Assembly (NCBI RefSeq): GCF_000189635.1 | Contig: NW_002476322.1 | Location: forward strand, 62,001 to 126,000 | Source: Tetrahymena thermophila SB210 | Lineage: Eukaryota; Ciliophora; Oligohymenophorea; Hymenostomatida; Tetrahymenidae | Direction of reading: 5' to 3' | DNA length: 64,000 nt | Part shown: one piece after another, positions 1 through 12,552 of the stretch | Position numbering within the stretch: position 1 is the stretch's first letter | Layout: each line of letters opens with the position of its first letter | Notes under the pieces: generated by a model | Told to the model about the DNA's origin: nothing | Databases searched by the model: none | Seen by the model: the letters and a program-made list of their open reading frames with translations, nothing else | Translations under genes and position numbers: made by a program

Positions 1-2494
1 TATAATTTGATCTCCAAAAAGAATCCTATAAAAGAGAATAATTTGCGAAACATTCAGAAAAATACTAAAAAGGGCAGGATTAACATTGTGATTGATCATA
101 ATTGACTTTTTATTAATTACAATATCTGCATATAAAAGTGTTATAAACTCCAGATTAAATACTGACTCTCTCCATTCCTGCTGATTCTTTGCAGCCATTA
201 TAAATTTTATAATTGCTTGTATTTAAATCATAATATGTATCAAATAATATTTATTTCAAATTTAAGTTTTCTTACTATTTTCCCTTAAAATCTTAGTTTT
301 ATATTATCATTAAAAAATATGGGGAAGGAGAATCAAAAATTGTAAGTAATTCAGGAGTATCTTACAAATAATTATCATTTTTATTATTTATGAAATTATT
401 AATATTTCCAAATGAAGATTCTTTGTCAAATTATGTAAATAGTTAATTATTAATTTTAAAAGATAGTAAAAAGGCATAAGTCAAACCTTAATATAAATAT
501 TTGTTCGTCTAAATTATTGTGTATGGTTATTACAATTCAAAATTCAATTCTTCTATTTTTTAAATAGCAATTTCTTATATCTCAAAGCTATAATCATTTC
601 CAGTTAAATATGCTACATTACTCTAAAAATTAATTTATTTTAATTCATTTTTATCAGAATTGGATTGCCAAATATAAAGGCCTCCACCAATTTTGCTTCT
701 GCAATTAATTATATTCAAGTTTTATGCTTTAATTAAAGAACCTCCCGAGACTGCACCTCCTAAATACTTACTGACACAAGAATCAAATGTAGTATTTTAA
801 AAATATAATTAAATTTAATGTTATGATGAGTTAAGATAGCCATGTAACTGAAAACATCCCCCAAAATCTAAGGAATGACCATTTTTAAAGTAAGCATTTT
901 CAACATAAAGTTGAGAATAAATTTGAGGGCCAGGAGGATATACATACTCAAGGAATAGAAATGATAAATTTTTTGATTACCCCATATCTGCAAATAAATC
1001 ATGAAGAATCAAACTGCTTTATATCCTTTTAGCTACTATTATGAACTATTGCTATTCTTAATTTTCCTATTTTTCTTGGTACTGAGAAGATTAATTTATA
1101 TTTTATATAACAAAATTTTCAATTTTAACAGCATCGCTATCATCAAAAAAAAATAAAGATTATTGCTTAAACGAAATACTATCCAAATATAATCCTTTTA
1201 TTAAAATATTTCTAGAAAACGGAATATATAAAAGATACTCATCAAAGACTCCTTTCTCTATATGCATATTTTGTATATTAATACTGTATGATTTAATATC
1301 TGTAAGAGAAGTATAAAATCTGCATCCAGACTTTGAAATAAACTAATTTATATTTACATTACCTACAGACCCAGTTAACAAACTTTAAGTTAATTGGCTA
1401 TTTTCTTGAATTAAAATGCTATCTATATTCAAATTATCAACAGATTAAGCAAAAATGAGTTACTATTTTAAATCATTAGGAATGAATTTAGTTTATGCTC
1501 GAATAACGATTGAACCAATATTTACTGATGTAAAATCTAATATTTCAATATCAAACTAATTTGAAAAATTAGCGATTTGATAGTCTATCTAGTCTATTTA
1601 AATTAAATTAGTTCTTTAATCACGAGATTAATAAAAGGAATATAATAAGAATGATATAGTACTCTTTAAAAATATTTATTCTTAACCTGTAATTAATAAA
1701 TATTTTATTAGTACTTTTTGATCATATTATTCTTCAAATGGAATATAAAATTAAATAAAACTTGATACTAATTATTCATTAAGATTTCTTTAAGGAATGC
1801 TTTTTAGGAGTTATTTTTTTTATATGATAGGGTAAGAGTTGTTTACGATTAACTAGCTAACTTAAATTTCTTTACTTGAAGATAGAATTAAGTTTTTATT
1901 AATAATAAATTATGTCATATTAATCTAAATTTTTTCTATAAACAGTAAATCTTAGCTTATGATTTATAATTAAGATTGAGGTTCTACTAACAAGCTATTA
2001 ATTTTAATAATTTTTGCACTCATTAAAATTAGGTAAGAAAATTTTATACTTATTTTATCAATCTAGATTAAATTAATTTAATTTGTTTTGATTAGCTTAG
2101 TACTAAGACCAAAAAATATTATGCTAATTTCTACATTATTTAAATTCAATTCTTGAATATTTTCAATGCTTATAAAATCATTTTACAATTTTCTGAAACA
2201 ACAGTCAACGATTTAAATTTAATTTAAATTTAACTTGGTAATATCTTTAAATACTATTGTTGTAGTGATTTCTTCAGATAATAAATTTAAATTAAGTGTG
2301 ATTTCATTTTATTGAATAACCATTATTTATCCATCAACGCACTTAAAATCAATCCCTTAATTTTTGAATTAATCCATTAATATGATTTAACAAGGCTCTT
2401 CTTATTTCTCATAATTACTGATTAGATCTATATTGCAAATAGCAATACCAATAAAGGAGTATATCTTTAACAATTTCAAGATATTTATTTACAT
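1..2494 (-). CDS. Gene A: PMP/pectin-lyase-like membrane protein, first exon only (C-terminus beyond left edge)
   Basis: First of three tandem paralogues (with B and C). The ATG at 2494 opens a frame that uses TAA/TAG as Gln. It starts MQINILKLLKIYSFIGIAIC, a signal peptide, and stays in register to base 1 (831 codons). Near 690-800 it has the Gly-rich motifs SKYLGGAVSGG and KIGGGLYIW, typical of chlamydial PMP-like repeats in a parallel beta-helix (pectin-lyase) fold. The last 200 bases encode the start of a Cys-rich stalk (CRYC..QCQSC..ECFANYS..FWRSNY) that matches B and C. In B and C a membrane domain follows after one intron, so A should continue to the left. Likely a cell-surface protein; ligand unknown. 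Family assignment rests on motifs and on paralogue alignment by eye. Confidence 0.85.
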
Positions 2495-4398
2495 TTATTT
2501 CTCCTCTTTTCTTTATTTTTGTTAATTAAAAAAAAATACTTATGAACCAGATATAAGAATTAATAGAATATGTTTTTAATTTGACTTTGTCTATTTTCAG
2601 TGTTTATTTTTTTTTAGTAAATTAGATTGTAAAAATCAAATTTAAATACAATTTTTTGATCATTTTTCTGATAAGTGCTTTTTTATTTCAAAAAATAAAA
2701 TAATTAATATTTAATTTTCTCATCAAAATTATATTCAATATTCGAAAAAATTTAGAAAATCAATTATTAATCTATTCATAAATTTTAATATGAAAATGAA
2801 GAATATTTGAAGAGGGAGACAATTTTTCATAGGATTTTTATAAAATTGAATGGTTTTTTATTTGAAAAATATATTTTATAAGATTAAACAGTATTTAAAA
2901 ACAAAAAACGAAGCTAATCTCAAGCAATATTGGAATAAAAAATTGTTTAGTTTTTCTAAACTTATAAATTTAATTTTTATTATACTAAAGTAAAGCTGTA
3001 AGCTAATTTTTGAAGAATACAATATAAAATACAATTAAAGTATTACTTAAAATTTGAATTAAATATTTTTTGTTTTTAAATTCTAAATTTATATAAATTT
3101 ACTGCAACATAATTTTTATTATTTAAAAAATAAAATTTTATAATAAATAAACTACAAAAAAAATTTGGTTTTTAAAAATTTGGAATCTAATATATTTGAG
3201 TGGAAATAAAACAGAAAGTACAGTATTTCTATTTTATTTATTGATAATTTAATATTCATTAAAAACAGTAAAAAAAAAATTAAATATATTTTTTTAATTG
3301 ATCCACATTTAATTAGAGTTTTAAATGTAATATAACCTTCAGTAAGAATTTTATATGAGAGATTGGTTTGCCAATCATTCTTAAAACTTATGAAAAAAAC
3401 AGGATAAGCACAATACTTGATTATAATAAGGCTTTATTTACAAATAATAAATGATTTCAAAAGTATGTCTCAATCTTTTTTAAACTTCAACTTTTTCCGT
3501 AATTTAATATTTGCAGACATTAAATATTTAGTAATTGCTCATATTTAGTTTATTGAGAAGTACACTTAAAATATTTAATTGAATTTTTACTTTGTGCATT
3601 ATTAAAACATAATTTTTTCATAATAATGTGAAAAAAAGGATACTTTTACAAATTCATTAAGATATGAATTTATTTAAATACATGAATGTATTTAAAAAAA
3701 TAGAGATTATTCCATATCATTTAGAAAGGCATTTATATTTATTTATATACTGATTAAGAATGTATTTAAAATAAAAGAATATAGTAAGTAAGTAAGTAAT
3801 TGATAGTTATCATATTTTTTAATAAATATAATATGAAAAATAAAAGTATAAATACCAAAGCAAATATAATTCAGAGAATATAAAATTATTATTATTTTTT
3901 TAAAGTCATAAAAACCGATAAAATAAATAAATTTAGTTTTTTAAACATTAAATTTGTTTGATAAAAGATATTTAAAAGCATTAAAAGTCCATGTTTTATC
4001 AAAAGTTTTAAATCGAAAATTTTCAATATCAATTTTCATTAATATTAAATGCAAATTACACTTTATAATAACATTTTTATAAAATATAATTTTTAAAATT
4101 TATATTTTTAAATGGATTATTTGTTACATTGGAGAAGATTATTGAATAAGCTTTTTATTTATTTTATTTTAGTTTTTCTCATATAAAAAGAGTTTATATA
4201 TGTATGTAATTATTTTTTTTTACTTTTATTTTCTTGGATTAAAAAAAATAAATAAAATTGTCAATTTAATGAAGGTACTCATAAAGAAAATATGATCATC
4301 AATTTTAAATAATGTTATAAATTATCTTAAAGTAATACTTTATAAATTCAAAAAACAAATATTTAATAATTTTATTTAATTGTAAATGCAAATTATTT
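2495..4398. other. AT-rich intergenic region between gene A and gene D
   Basis: Dense in A/T runs and in TGA on both strands. I see no gene apart from the decayed paralogue piece listed separately at 3370-3550. The 5' flank of gene A, at about 2495-2800, should hold its promoter, but I recognise no specific element. Confidence 0.6.
3370..3550 (-). pseudogene. Decayed fragment of the A/B/C family (stalk region)
   Basis: Read on the minus strand, this stretch aligns by eye with the stalk-coding part of gene C (about 14280-14460). It keeps the spacing of CKYQ..VEVQKR..YYNQ..LCLSC..HKFQE against CRYC..NYDQAQCQSC..HQFQECF. Most cysteines are lost, a TGA interrupts the frame, and no flanking signal peptide, beta-helix or membrane exon is recognisable. 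It is best read as a relic of a fourth tandem copy upstream of gene A. A chance match is unlikely over about 180 bases, but the sequence is AT-rich and an alignment score was not computed. Confidence 0.65.
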
Positions 4399-6791
4399 TC
4401 AATAAAACCAATCAGGATGTTTAGTTATTAATCTGAAAAGTTGACAATCATTAACCTTATTTTTTGATGTATACTCATCATTAATATAGGAAAAACAAAC
4501 CAATCTTTTTAATTTAGCAAATTATATGACTAAATAATCACTCATATAATCTCCGTACATCCTTTATTTAATAAAAAATTATCACTTTTATCTAAATATT
4601 AAAAATTTTAAAGTCTAAAAAAGTTTTTATTGTTAAAACCTTCAAAACAAAATTTAAATTAAATTTACTTCAATCTGAGAGTTGCTAACTATTCTAATTT
4701 TTTTATTCCTTTTACCAACCTCTTAAAACCAAATTATTCTTCCCTAATACAAAAATAATGAAATTATATTTATATTATTAAAAATGGATGTTTAATACTT
4801 AAAAAATTTTAATTTTTTACGAAAATTCTAAATCCAAATTTTTAAGATATCTACAATTAGCTAAATTACTCAAGAATTTATCTATTGAAAAGCTTTTGAA
4901 TAAAAAGTAATTAATTAATAAATATATTAATAGATAAAAAAAATTTATTTATTTACCTATTACAATTCCTATAAAAATCGTAATGACCATGTACAATTTT
5001 CAAAGATATAAGTTACTCATAATTTCCTAAAACTTAACCTAAACTCTCTGAATCTAATGTAGTACCTCTATTAAAAATAGTAAAGTTAATTTAATTATTC
5101 CATAAATAAGCTATTATTATGAAAATGATTACAGCAAATCAATATATAAATGTTAAAGATTCACACATTTAGTTAATAATTTTCGTAAATATTTTAAATC
5201 CTTTTTATCTACATAAGCATCCCTTTTTAATAGTTTATAATTTTAAATAATAAAACTAGTTTTAAAATAATCTAAAATCCAAAATTATTTCAAATTAAAA
5301 ATTAATTAACTTTATTAATAATTATCATAAAAATTAATTAATTACTGCTTCAGGATAATTAATTTAGATACATTTTGTAAGGTTCTTTATTGCCATATTG
5401 ATTACTTTTTCAATTATATTTCGCCAGTTATACTAAAATAATAATAATTAAAATTTTCAGTAAAAATTATATTAAATTTTTGTTTTGGACATTTCTTAAG
5501 TTAGTATAAAAAAAAATTTATTTATCCAATTTATTAAAAACAAATAAAATGATGTAACAAATAAAATTTAAAATATAAAATATATTTTCTAATTCTTATT
5601 GAAATAATAAAACAAAAAATTGTATTATACCTTAAACATAGCCTCAATTTGGTATATTTCTAGCAGAATTTAAAGAATCTTATCATCTATTCGTAAGTTT
5701 TATCTTAAATATCTTCTTTTAACTCAAATTTAAGTTCAAATAATTTATTTAGCTTTATTAGTTCTTATCCTAGTTTATATATGTCTCTTTAATCCAAAAT
5801 ACTAAGTATTTTTTAAATTATTTTTTACTAAAATATTTATTTATAAAAATTTACTCTATAGGTAGTTCTAAGGCAAAAAGATTTTTACATTTAGATATCG
5901 CTTTACAAACAGTAGATAAAGAATTTAGATGAAAACCCCTATGATTAATTTATTAAAATGAAAAATTTTAAAAAGGTTTAATAATGAATAAAGTTAAGAT
6001 TCAAAAATTATATATTATTTCTTACTAATTGATCATTTTTAATAAAATATACTCTGAAAATGATAAATAAATAATACACATATTTTTAATTAAAATATAA
6101 CAAAAAAATCCTTAAAAGCTAAAGAAGTTTAAATTAGAATTAAAATAACAATTAAATCATTTATTTTTAAGAAAAATCTGTTAAATAAACTTCTCAGTGA
6201 ATTATATATTATATCAGTTTTATATTTAAATATATAAAATAAAATGACAAAAATTAAATTAACAAAAACTTTTACCATAATTCAATGTACCTGCAATACT
6301 TATAGTCCTCTTATTGTAACTTTTATATTTTTATTAAAATAATTTGTATAATATTATTAATTAATATAAATTACCTTTTCTAAAGTGATTGAAGTATAAT
6401 CAAAAAATATTTATAAGACTTCATAATCAGAATCACTACTATAATCACTATTTTAATCTTCTATGTCATCTTCTTCTTCTTCGCTTTTATCATTTTAATT
6501 TTCTGATTATCCCACTTACTCCTCAAATTCTAGTTCATCTGAAAAATCATCTTCTTAATTAATAGAGCTATCTTATTCATCACTTTTAAGGTCATTATCA
6601 CTTAATTCTTCTTCTTCTTCTTTCTCTTCTTCATCAAATTCCTTTTCATCCTCTTCTTTTTACTCTTGACCAACTTCTTCAGATTAAAATACTTTTTAAT
6701 CGACATGTTCATAGATTCTTTTTAGTTACTATTCTGTTTGTATTTCTAGTAATTAATTAGTTTCGTTATTTTTTAATTCTTATCTTGACAT
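4399..6791 (-). CDS. Gene D: acidic-head leucine-rich-repeat protein (multi-exon)
   Basis: Exon 1 (6791 to 6375, 139 codons, then GTAATT) starts MSRQELKNNE. It is strongly acidic, with runs such as EEEKEEEEL and SEEEEDDIED and many Gln codons written TAA/TAG, and ends DYTSITLEK. Downstream, short exons encode Leu-rich units separated by small AT-rich introns. Examples are STVCKAISKCKNLFALELPI near 5880-5950, LGQELIKLNKLFELKFEL near 5720-5790, LGQVLGNYEQLISLKIVHGH near 5020-5090, and VKGIKKLEQLATLRLK near 4675-4725. The last exon reads FAKLKRLVCFSYINDEY..., ends ITKHPDWFY and stops at TGA 4399-4401. This matches the LRR-type families abundant in Tetrahymena, which are probably protein-binding and intracellular (no signal peptide). 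Start, stop and strand are firm; internal splice sites are only partly resolved. Confidence 0.75.
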
Positions 6792-7724
6792 TTCTGGAAT
6801 TATATTATTGAACCTTTTGATATTTAGTTAACTTTTTACTTATTAAGTTTTTATATAATTAGTTAATTTGAAAAATAAGTTGAAAATTTATCTTTTTAGT
6901 TTTTTGATATAATGAATTAATTAATTTATTCATTCTGTCTACTCTAATTTTAAAATAATCAAATTAGCGCTCTATTTTTTAATTACGAATATCTTAATTA
7001 AATATACTTTGAATGGAAATAAAAATAACACATTTTAGGTTCCTGCAATAAATTCAAAATAATGAAATTAGAGCTTTGTATAATTAAAATAAGCATTTTA
7101 ATTCAATACGTACTATTTTTATTGTGATAAAAATATCATAAAATAAATTAAAATTAGATAATTAATTTGAAGAATAAAAGATTATGAGAAACACTTAATT
7201 GCTAACTATACTTTAAAATTTTTTAAAATTTATTTCTAATTTTGTCAAATTTAATAACCAATTAACTTTAATTTTTGAGGTAGAAAAAATTAATATGTAT
7301 TTATTTCATTAAAAATTTATTAAAATTTTAATTTAATTAATCACATTAATTATTTCTTATATTTTTCTATCAAAATATAAATTTTTAGCCCTAGTTTTTA
7401 GATAATATTTTAAAAACTATTCGGTAAAGGTAATAAAATTTTATCAAAAAACTTTATAATCAACATCTATTAAATAATAAATAAAACAAAAAGAATATTT
7501 TAATGTTTCATATATTTTAATGCTAAATATTTATGTATAAATACAAAAGTTAAAATTCACTTTAAATTAATGATTCATTAACATCTATTTTTTAATATTT
7601 TTTTTATTTTCTATAATACAGCAAAAAATACCTATAAATTTCCATGTAGCTTTTGGTATATTATTTTAATAATTTTTAAAACCTGAACAGATAAAGGATT
7701 TATTTCATCATTGATTTTTTCCAA
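6792..7724. other. AT-rich intergenic region, 5' flank of D and 3' flank of B
   Basis: No reading frame supported. Around 7545-7580 it shares a block with the sequence just past gene C (about 12470-12510). The tandem duplication therefore carried 3' flanking sequence with it. Confidence 0.55.
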
Positions 7725-10700
7725 TCAATAATTTGTAATCATTTCATAATGAATTAGTGTTTCATTTTTTGATATATATTCGAAATTATTCATGCTTTGC
7801 ATAGTTTTTGTAAGTCTTATTAATTTTTTGATATTTTTGTTTACTCTAAAATTATATAAAGGAACAAATCTTTGTAAACTCTAACATTTAAAGTATTTTA
7901 CTAAATAAACAATCTTTTATTCTAAGAAAGATGAAACTATCAACCATAAAGTGTATAGCATAAATAAGAAATTAATGATCTAAGCAAAGCAAAAGAATAC
8001 TATGCTTACTAATTAAATGCCTTTAGTAACTTTATCTTAATCATATTCTTAAAATATTACTGTAGATAATAGCAGTATTTATAAAGAAAATATGGAAACT
8101 TTTTCTAGGTTATTCAAGAATTTAGAAATAAAAGGATTGCAAACTTATAATCCTATAAAGTAAAACAGGAGAGTAATTGAAATTAAATTACCTGAAATTA
8201 AGAAATACTACTTTAATAAAATGTTCAATACCACAATGATTATTTTAACTATAAGTCTAATTGCCTCCCAATAATAATATTGAGTAATATATTCATTATA
8301 TAAAAATCCATAAGTAAACATGACCTTAATTTTTCTCAGTTTATGTCTTGAGCGTATAAGCATAGCATAGACAAATAAAGGAAATAAGGTTAAAACAATA
8401 AGTAGTATAATGAGACTAAGTATCTAAATTTTTTATAATTAAGAAGAATTACCACATTACAAACTTAAATCTATAAGTGAATAGGATTGATCTTTAATTA
8501 AAGTGAAGCAACTAAAGCTTGATAGACATAATTCAAGTAGAGCAGAATAAAAGGAAGTGAGAAAAATGTAAATCAAAGATAGGCATCCAATTTAGAAAGA
8601 TTATTTGAGAGATACTTTTTTACAGATGATAGCCATAATTAGGTATGCTAAAATAAATAAAAATATAAATATAGGGACTAAAATGAGAAATAGGAGATTC
8701 AAATATCCTATAGAAGTCTATTCAGATTTAAATTCAGATAACAAACAACTCAATGAAAAGAATTGAGAGTTTAAAGGGCTGTAGGCTACATACTATGAAG
8801 CAGAAATTGAAGAGACGATATCAATATTGATGAGTTAAAGAGAAACAGCGTAAATAGATGCATGAAACATGAATATTTTGATATAGGTTGAAGAGAGATT
8901 TTAAGTTCTTAAGGTCTTTCCAATAAAAAAAATACCCATTTTGGATAAATAAAATGCGCATAACTCATTTCTAAGTCTTTTAAAAGTTGACATTATAATA
9001 ATTACTGAACTAATCATAAGAATAATTATAATTAAAATAAATTTTATTAAATTAGATATTGTTGAGTTGCATTTTGAACATTAAAAGTTTCCTTAAACTG
9101 AATACTTTTCACCCCAGTAAACTCCGTCAATATCACAATTTAAGCATTATGCTCCGATGTGACCTTAATAGCATAAAGAATTCCCAACTCCGCTTCCTTT
9201 TTTTAGAATTATTAATTTAAAAATTTGGATAAAATAGATTTTGTTTAATTTTAATTTTAATTTTTTTAATTAAATACAAAAAAAAACTTGATATTTTTTG
9301 TTAAATTGCTAAAATTTTTAAATTGTAAAAATAATTATTTTACCTGAAACGCAGCTCGAAGGATTAAGTGAGCATTTATATATTTAATCAGAGTCTATAG
9401 TATAATTTAATCTCCAATAAGATTCTTACAAAAGAGAATAATTTGCAAAGCATTCTTAAAATTAATTAAATGAGCAAGATTAGCACTGTGCTTGATCATA
9501 ATTGGCTTTGCTTTATTAGCAATATCTGCATATAAAAGTCTGTTTACCTCCATATTAAACTTTAACTTTTTCCATACCTTATTGTTTACAGCCATTAAAT
9601 ACTTAGTAGTTGCTTGTATTTAAACTATACTGAATATTATTAAATTGTATTTATTTTAAATTTATGTTTGTTAGTTGATTTCCTTAAAAATCTGCATGTT
9701 CTAAAACCCATATGAAATAAGGGGAATTATAACTTGAAAGAAGTTGAGGAGAATCTAGCAAGTAGTTATCATTTGTATTAAGTATGAAACTATACATATT
9801 TTCAAATGAAGAGTCTTTGTTAAAATCAGAAAAGATTTAATTATTTATTTTAAAAGAAAGAGAGACAACATAAGTCAAACCTTAATATAAAAATTGATCT
9901 GTCTTAATTATTGCATAAGGGTTTTTTAAGTCTAAATTTAATTCTTCTATTTTATGGATAAGAATTTCTTCTATCTCAAAGCTATAATCATTTCCAGTTA
10001 AATATGCTTTATTATTCTAAAAATTTATCTTCTGCAATTCTGTTTTGTTTGACTCGGATTGATAAATATAAAGGCCTCCACCTATTTTACTTTTACAATT
10101 AATTATATTTAAATCATTAGCCTCAGTTAAAAAACCTCCAGAAATAGCGCCTCCTAAATATTTACTCACACAAGAATCAAATGTTGTATTTTTGAAAATT
10201 AATTTAATTTATTATATTGAGGATTATTTTAAATTATGCAATTAAAAGCATCCTCCAAAATCTTAAGATTAACCATTTTTAATGTAAGAATTTTATGTCT
10301 CTAAGGTATAAAAAGGGTATTATTCAGAAGGCAGTCCCAAATTCAAAAATAAAAGGGATAGATTTTAAGATTACTTAGATTGCTTCATATCAGCAAATAA
10401 ATCATTAAATTTCAAACTACTCTTTAATTATTAAACTTTTATGATAAATTATTACTGCTATATTTTTTGTTAGTTTAGATCCATATAAGAAGCCTAAAAT
10501 ATATTTTATATGATAACTTTATTAAATTAAGCTTAAATAACTACATCATAATAAAATAAGGATTCTTGCTAAAATTAAATACCATCCAAGGATAATCCCT
10601 TTATTGAAACTTAGTTTGATTAAGGAATATATAATAGATATGAATTAAAGACTGATTTCTCTATATTGATATTTTTAATCAATAAATCAGAAACAGTTAT

Positions 10701-11918
10701 GTTTAAAAGAGAGGATTGAAATTTACACCCAGGCTTGATATCAATTTAATCTATTACAGCGAAATCTAACACTGTTCCTTGTATTATACTTTAACTAATA
10801 AAGCTATTTTCTTTGATCTGAATGTTGCTTGTAGTAAAATTGCTAACTTTATTAAGCATAATTAAAGATTCATCTTAATACAAAAGAGGTAAAGTAGTAT
10901 ATCCTTTAACCAATATTGATCCTATGTTTACTTATTCGATTTCTGTAATAGAAATCTAAAAGAAAGTTTGTGAATTAAATATTTGATATTCTATCTAGTC
11001 TATTTACAGAAAAAAATTTATTTCTGATGATCTTATTAATTCATTATTTGAATAATTATTTTTATAGAATGAAATTTAGTTTTTTAAAAATATTTCACCA
11101 TAGATTTAAAATTATAAATTTTTTATTAATATTTTTTGTTAAATAAATTTTTAATAGTTAACAGAAATAGAAAGAATTTCCTACCCAATAAAACTACCAT
11201 TGTTATTGATTATACTATTATTATTTAGATATCTTTAATTTTAATTTGAAGAACTGCTTTAGACTATTAATTATCCAATTTCAATGTTAGTATTTGTTAA
11301 TAACTTTAAGGTCAATGTATAACTCTGCGTCTATACTTCTCTTATTAAGAAGTAATTTATTTATATTAAGTTATTGCTAGAGAGTTCTAAGTTGTTAATA
11401 GATAATGTTTATAGATTATTAATTTTAATACTATTTGCACTTAATTAAATAAGATATTAAGGTGTATGTCCAACATTTATTTAATCTATATTTATTTGTT
11501 TAATTTAATATGCTTTGAGTATCCACTCAAGTGATAACCCTTCTTGATTTGCTATATCTATCATAATACTGTTTATGTTGAATTCTTGAACACCTTTCAC
11601 GCTTATAAAAGATTTTTCTAACTTGAAATTGGTGATTTAAACTTTATTAAAATTCAATTTTGCGATATCTTTAAACATTATTGGTGTAGTAATCTTTTTT
11701 CCTACTAAATCTAAATCTAATGTAATTTCATTTTAGTTACTTACCACAATTTATCCACTTGAGCATTTGAAATCTATCCCTTACTAGATGAATTAATCCG
11801 TTATTATACTTTAGCATTAACTGGCATTTAATTTTTGGTATTATATTTCATCAACATAACATATAGCAACAGTAATTAAAGAGCATATTTAAAAAAAGCT
11901 CAAAATTTTTACTTTCAT
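7725..11918 (-). CDS. Gene B: PMP/pectin-lyase-like ectodomain, multi-pass membrane protein
   Basis: Two exons, 11918-9344 and 9196-7725, with intron 9197-9343 (147 nt). The coding length is a multiple of three and gives 1348 aa. The N-terminus MKVKILSFFQICSLITVAIC is a signal peptide. The middle carries the Gly-rich SKYLGGAISGG and KIGGGLYIY motifs of PMP-type beta-helix proteins. A Cys-rich stalk follows (...SLNPSSCVSG type, then CYQGHIGAQC and CLNCD). Exon 2 then encodes about eight to nine hydrophobic segments, including YGFLYNEY..QYYYWE, a motif seen in the membrane domain of many protist PMP-repeat proteins. It ends MITNY and stops at TGA 7725-7727. Likely a plasma-membrane receptor or channel-like surface protein; function unknown. 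Its second exon is nearly identical to that of C. Confidence 0.88.
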
Positions 11919-12552
11919 TTGTTTTTACTTTTAATTTTTATCTTTCCTAATTTTTTGTTTATAGAATTTTTTATTTTGCTTAATCAGAAATTCTTATCTA
12001 TAAGAAATATTCGTAGTTTATAGATCTAAAGTTAATGTGACAAAGAATTTCTTTTATTTAGATATTAAAAAGATTATTTTTGATTTTGTATTTGTTTTTG
12101 TGGCTGTGTATGTATTTTATTTTTTTAATTTATAATTTTATCTTATTTAAATGAAAAAAGTCTAAATTAATAATCTCCATACCCACACTCTTATGAAGAA
12201 CTGAAATGAATTATAATAGATAGTGAATAAATAATAAATAAAAATACTAGGGTCTTTAAGTCAAGATTTCCTCAAATTTAAGTCAATTTTTTAATTAGAA
12301 ACTATTTTCTTTTAAAAAAATTAAAATTAAAGATATCCATTTAAAATTAAAAAGTAAACAAATAACATATTAAATAAAATAACATAAAAATAAAAAATTT
12401 ATTTATTTTTTTTTAATTTTAACTTATTAGGTATAGAAAAATTTAGCAGCAAATATCAATAAAAACAAAAGTTAAAATTCGCCTTAAATTAATGATTCAT
12501 TAATGTCTAATACCTGAAACAGATACAAGATCCCATCATTGGTTTTTTCTAA
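11919..12552. other. Intergenic region between gene C (3' end) and gene B (5' end)
   Basis: About 630 bases of AT-rich DNA holding the presumed promoter of B and the 3' end of C. No ORF supported. No recognisable promoter consensus. Confidence 0.55.

Noticed and set aside
8860-9170. Long open plus-strand frame (VEERFQVLKVFPIKK...) also present near 13705-13990
   Set aside because: It is tempting because differences between copies fall partly at third positions. But the minus frame joins the ectodomain to the membrane helices across an intron with consistent phase in both copies, and the plus frame has no start or homology.
9407-9595. Minus ORFs of 62 codons starting MAVNNKVWKK (and MGVNYKEWKE at 14246-14434)
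   Set aside because: They are a shifted frame of the Cys-rich stalk of genes B and C. The correct frame gives CRYC..QCQSC..KCSLNPSSC and continues through the splice site.
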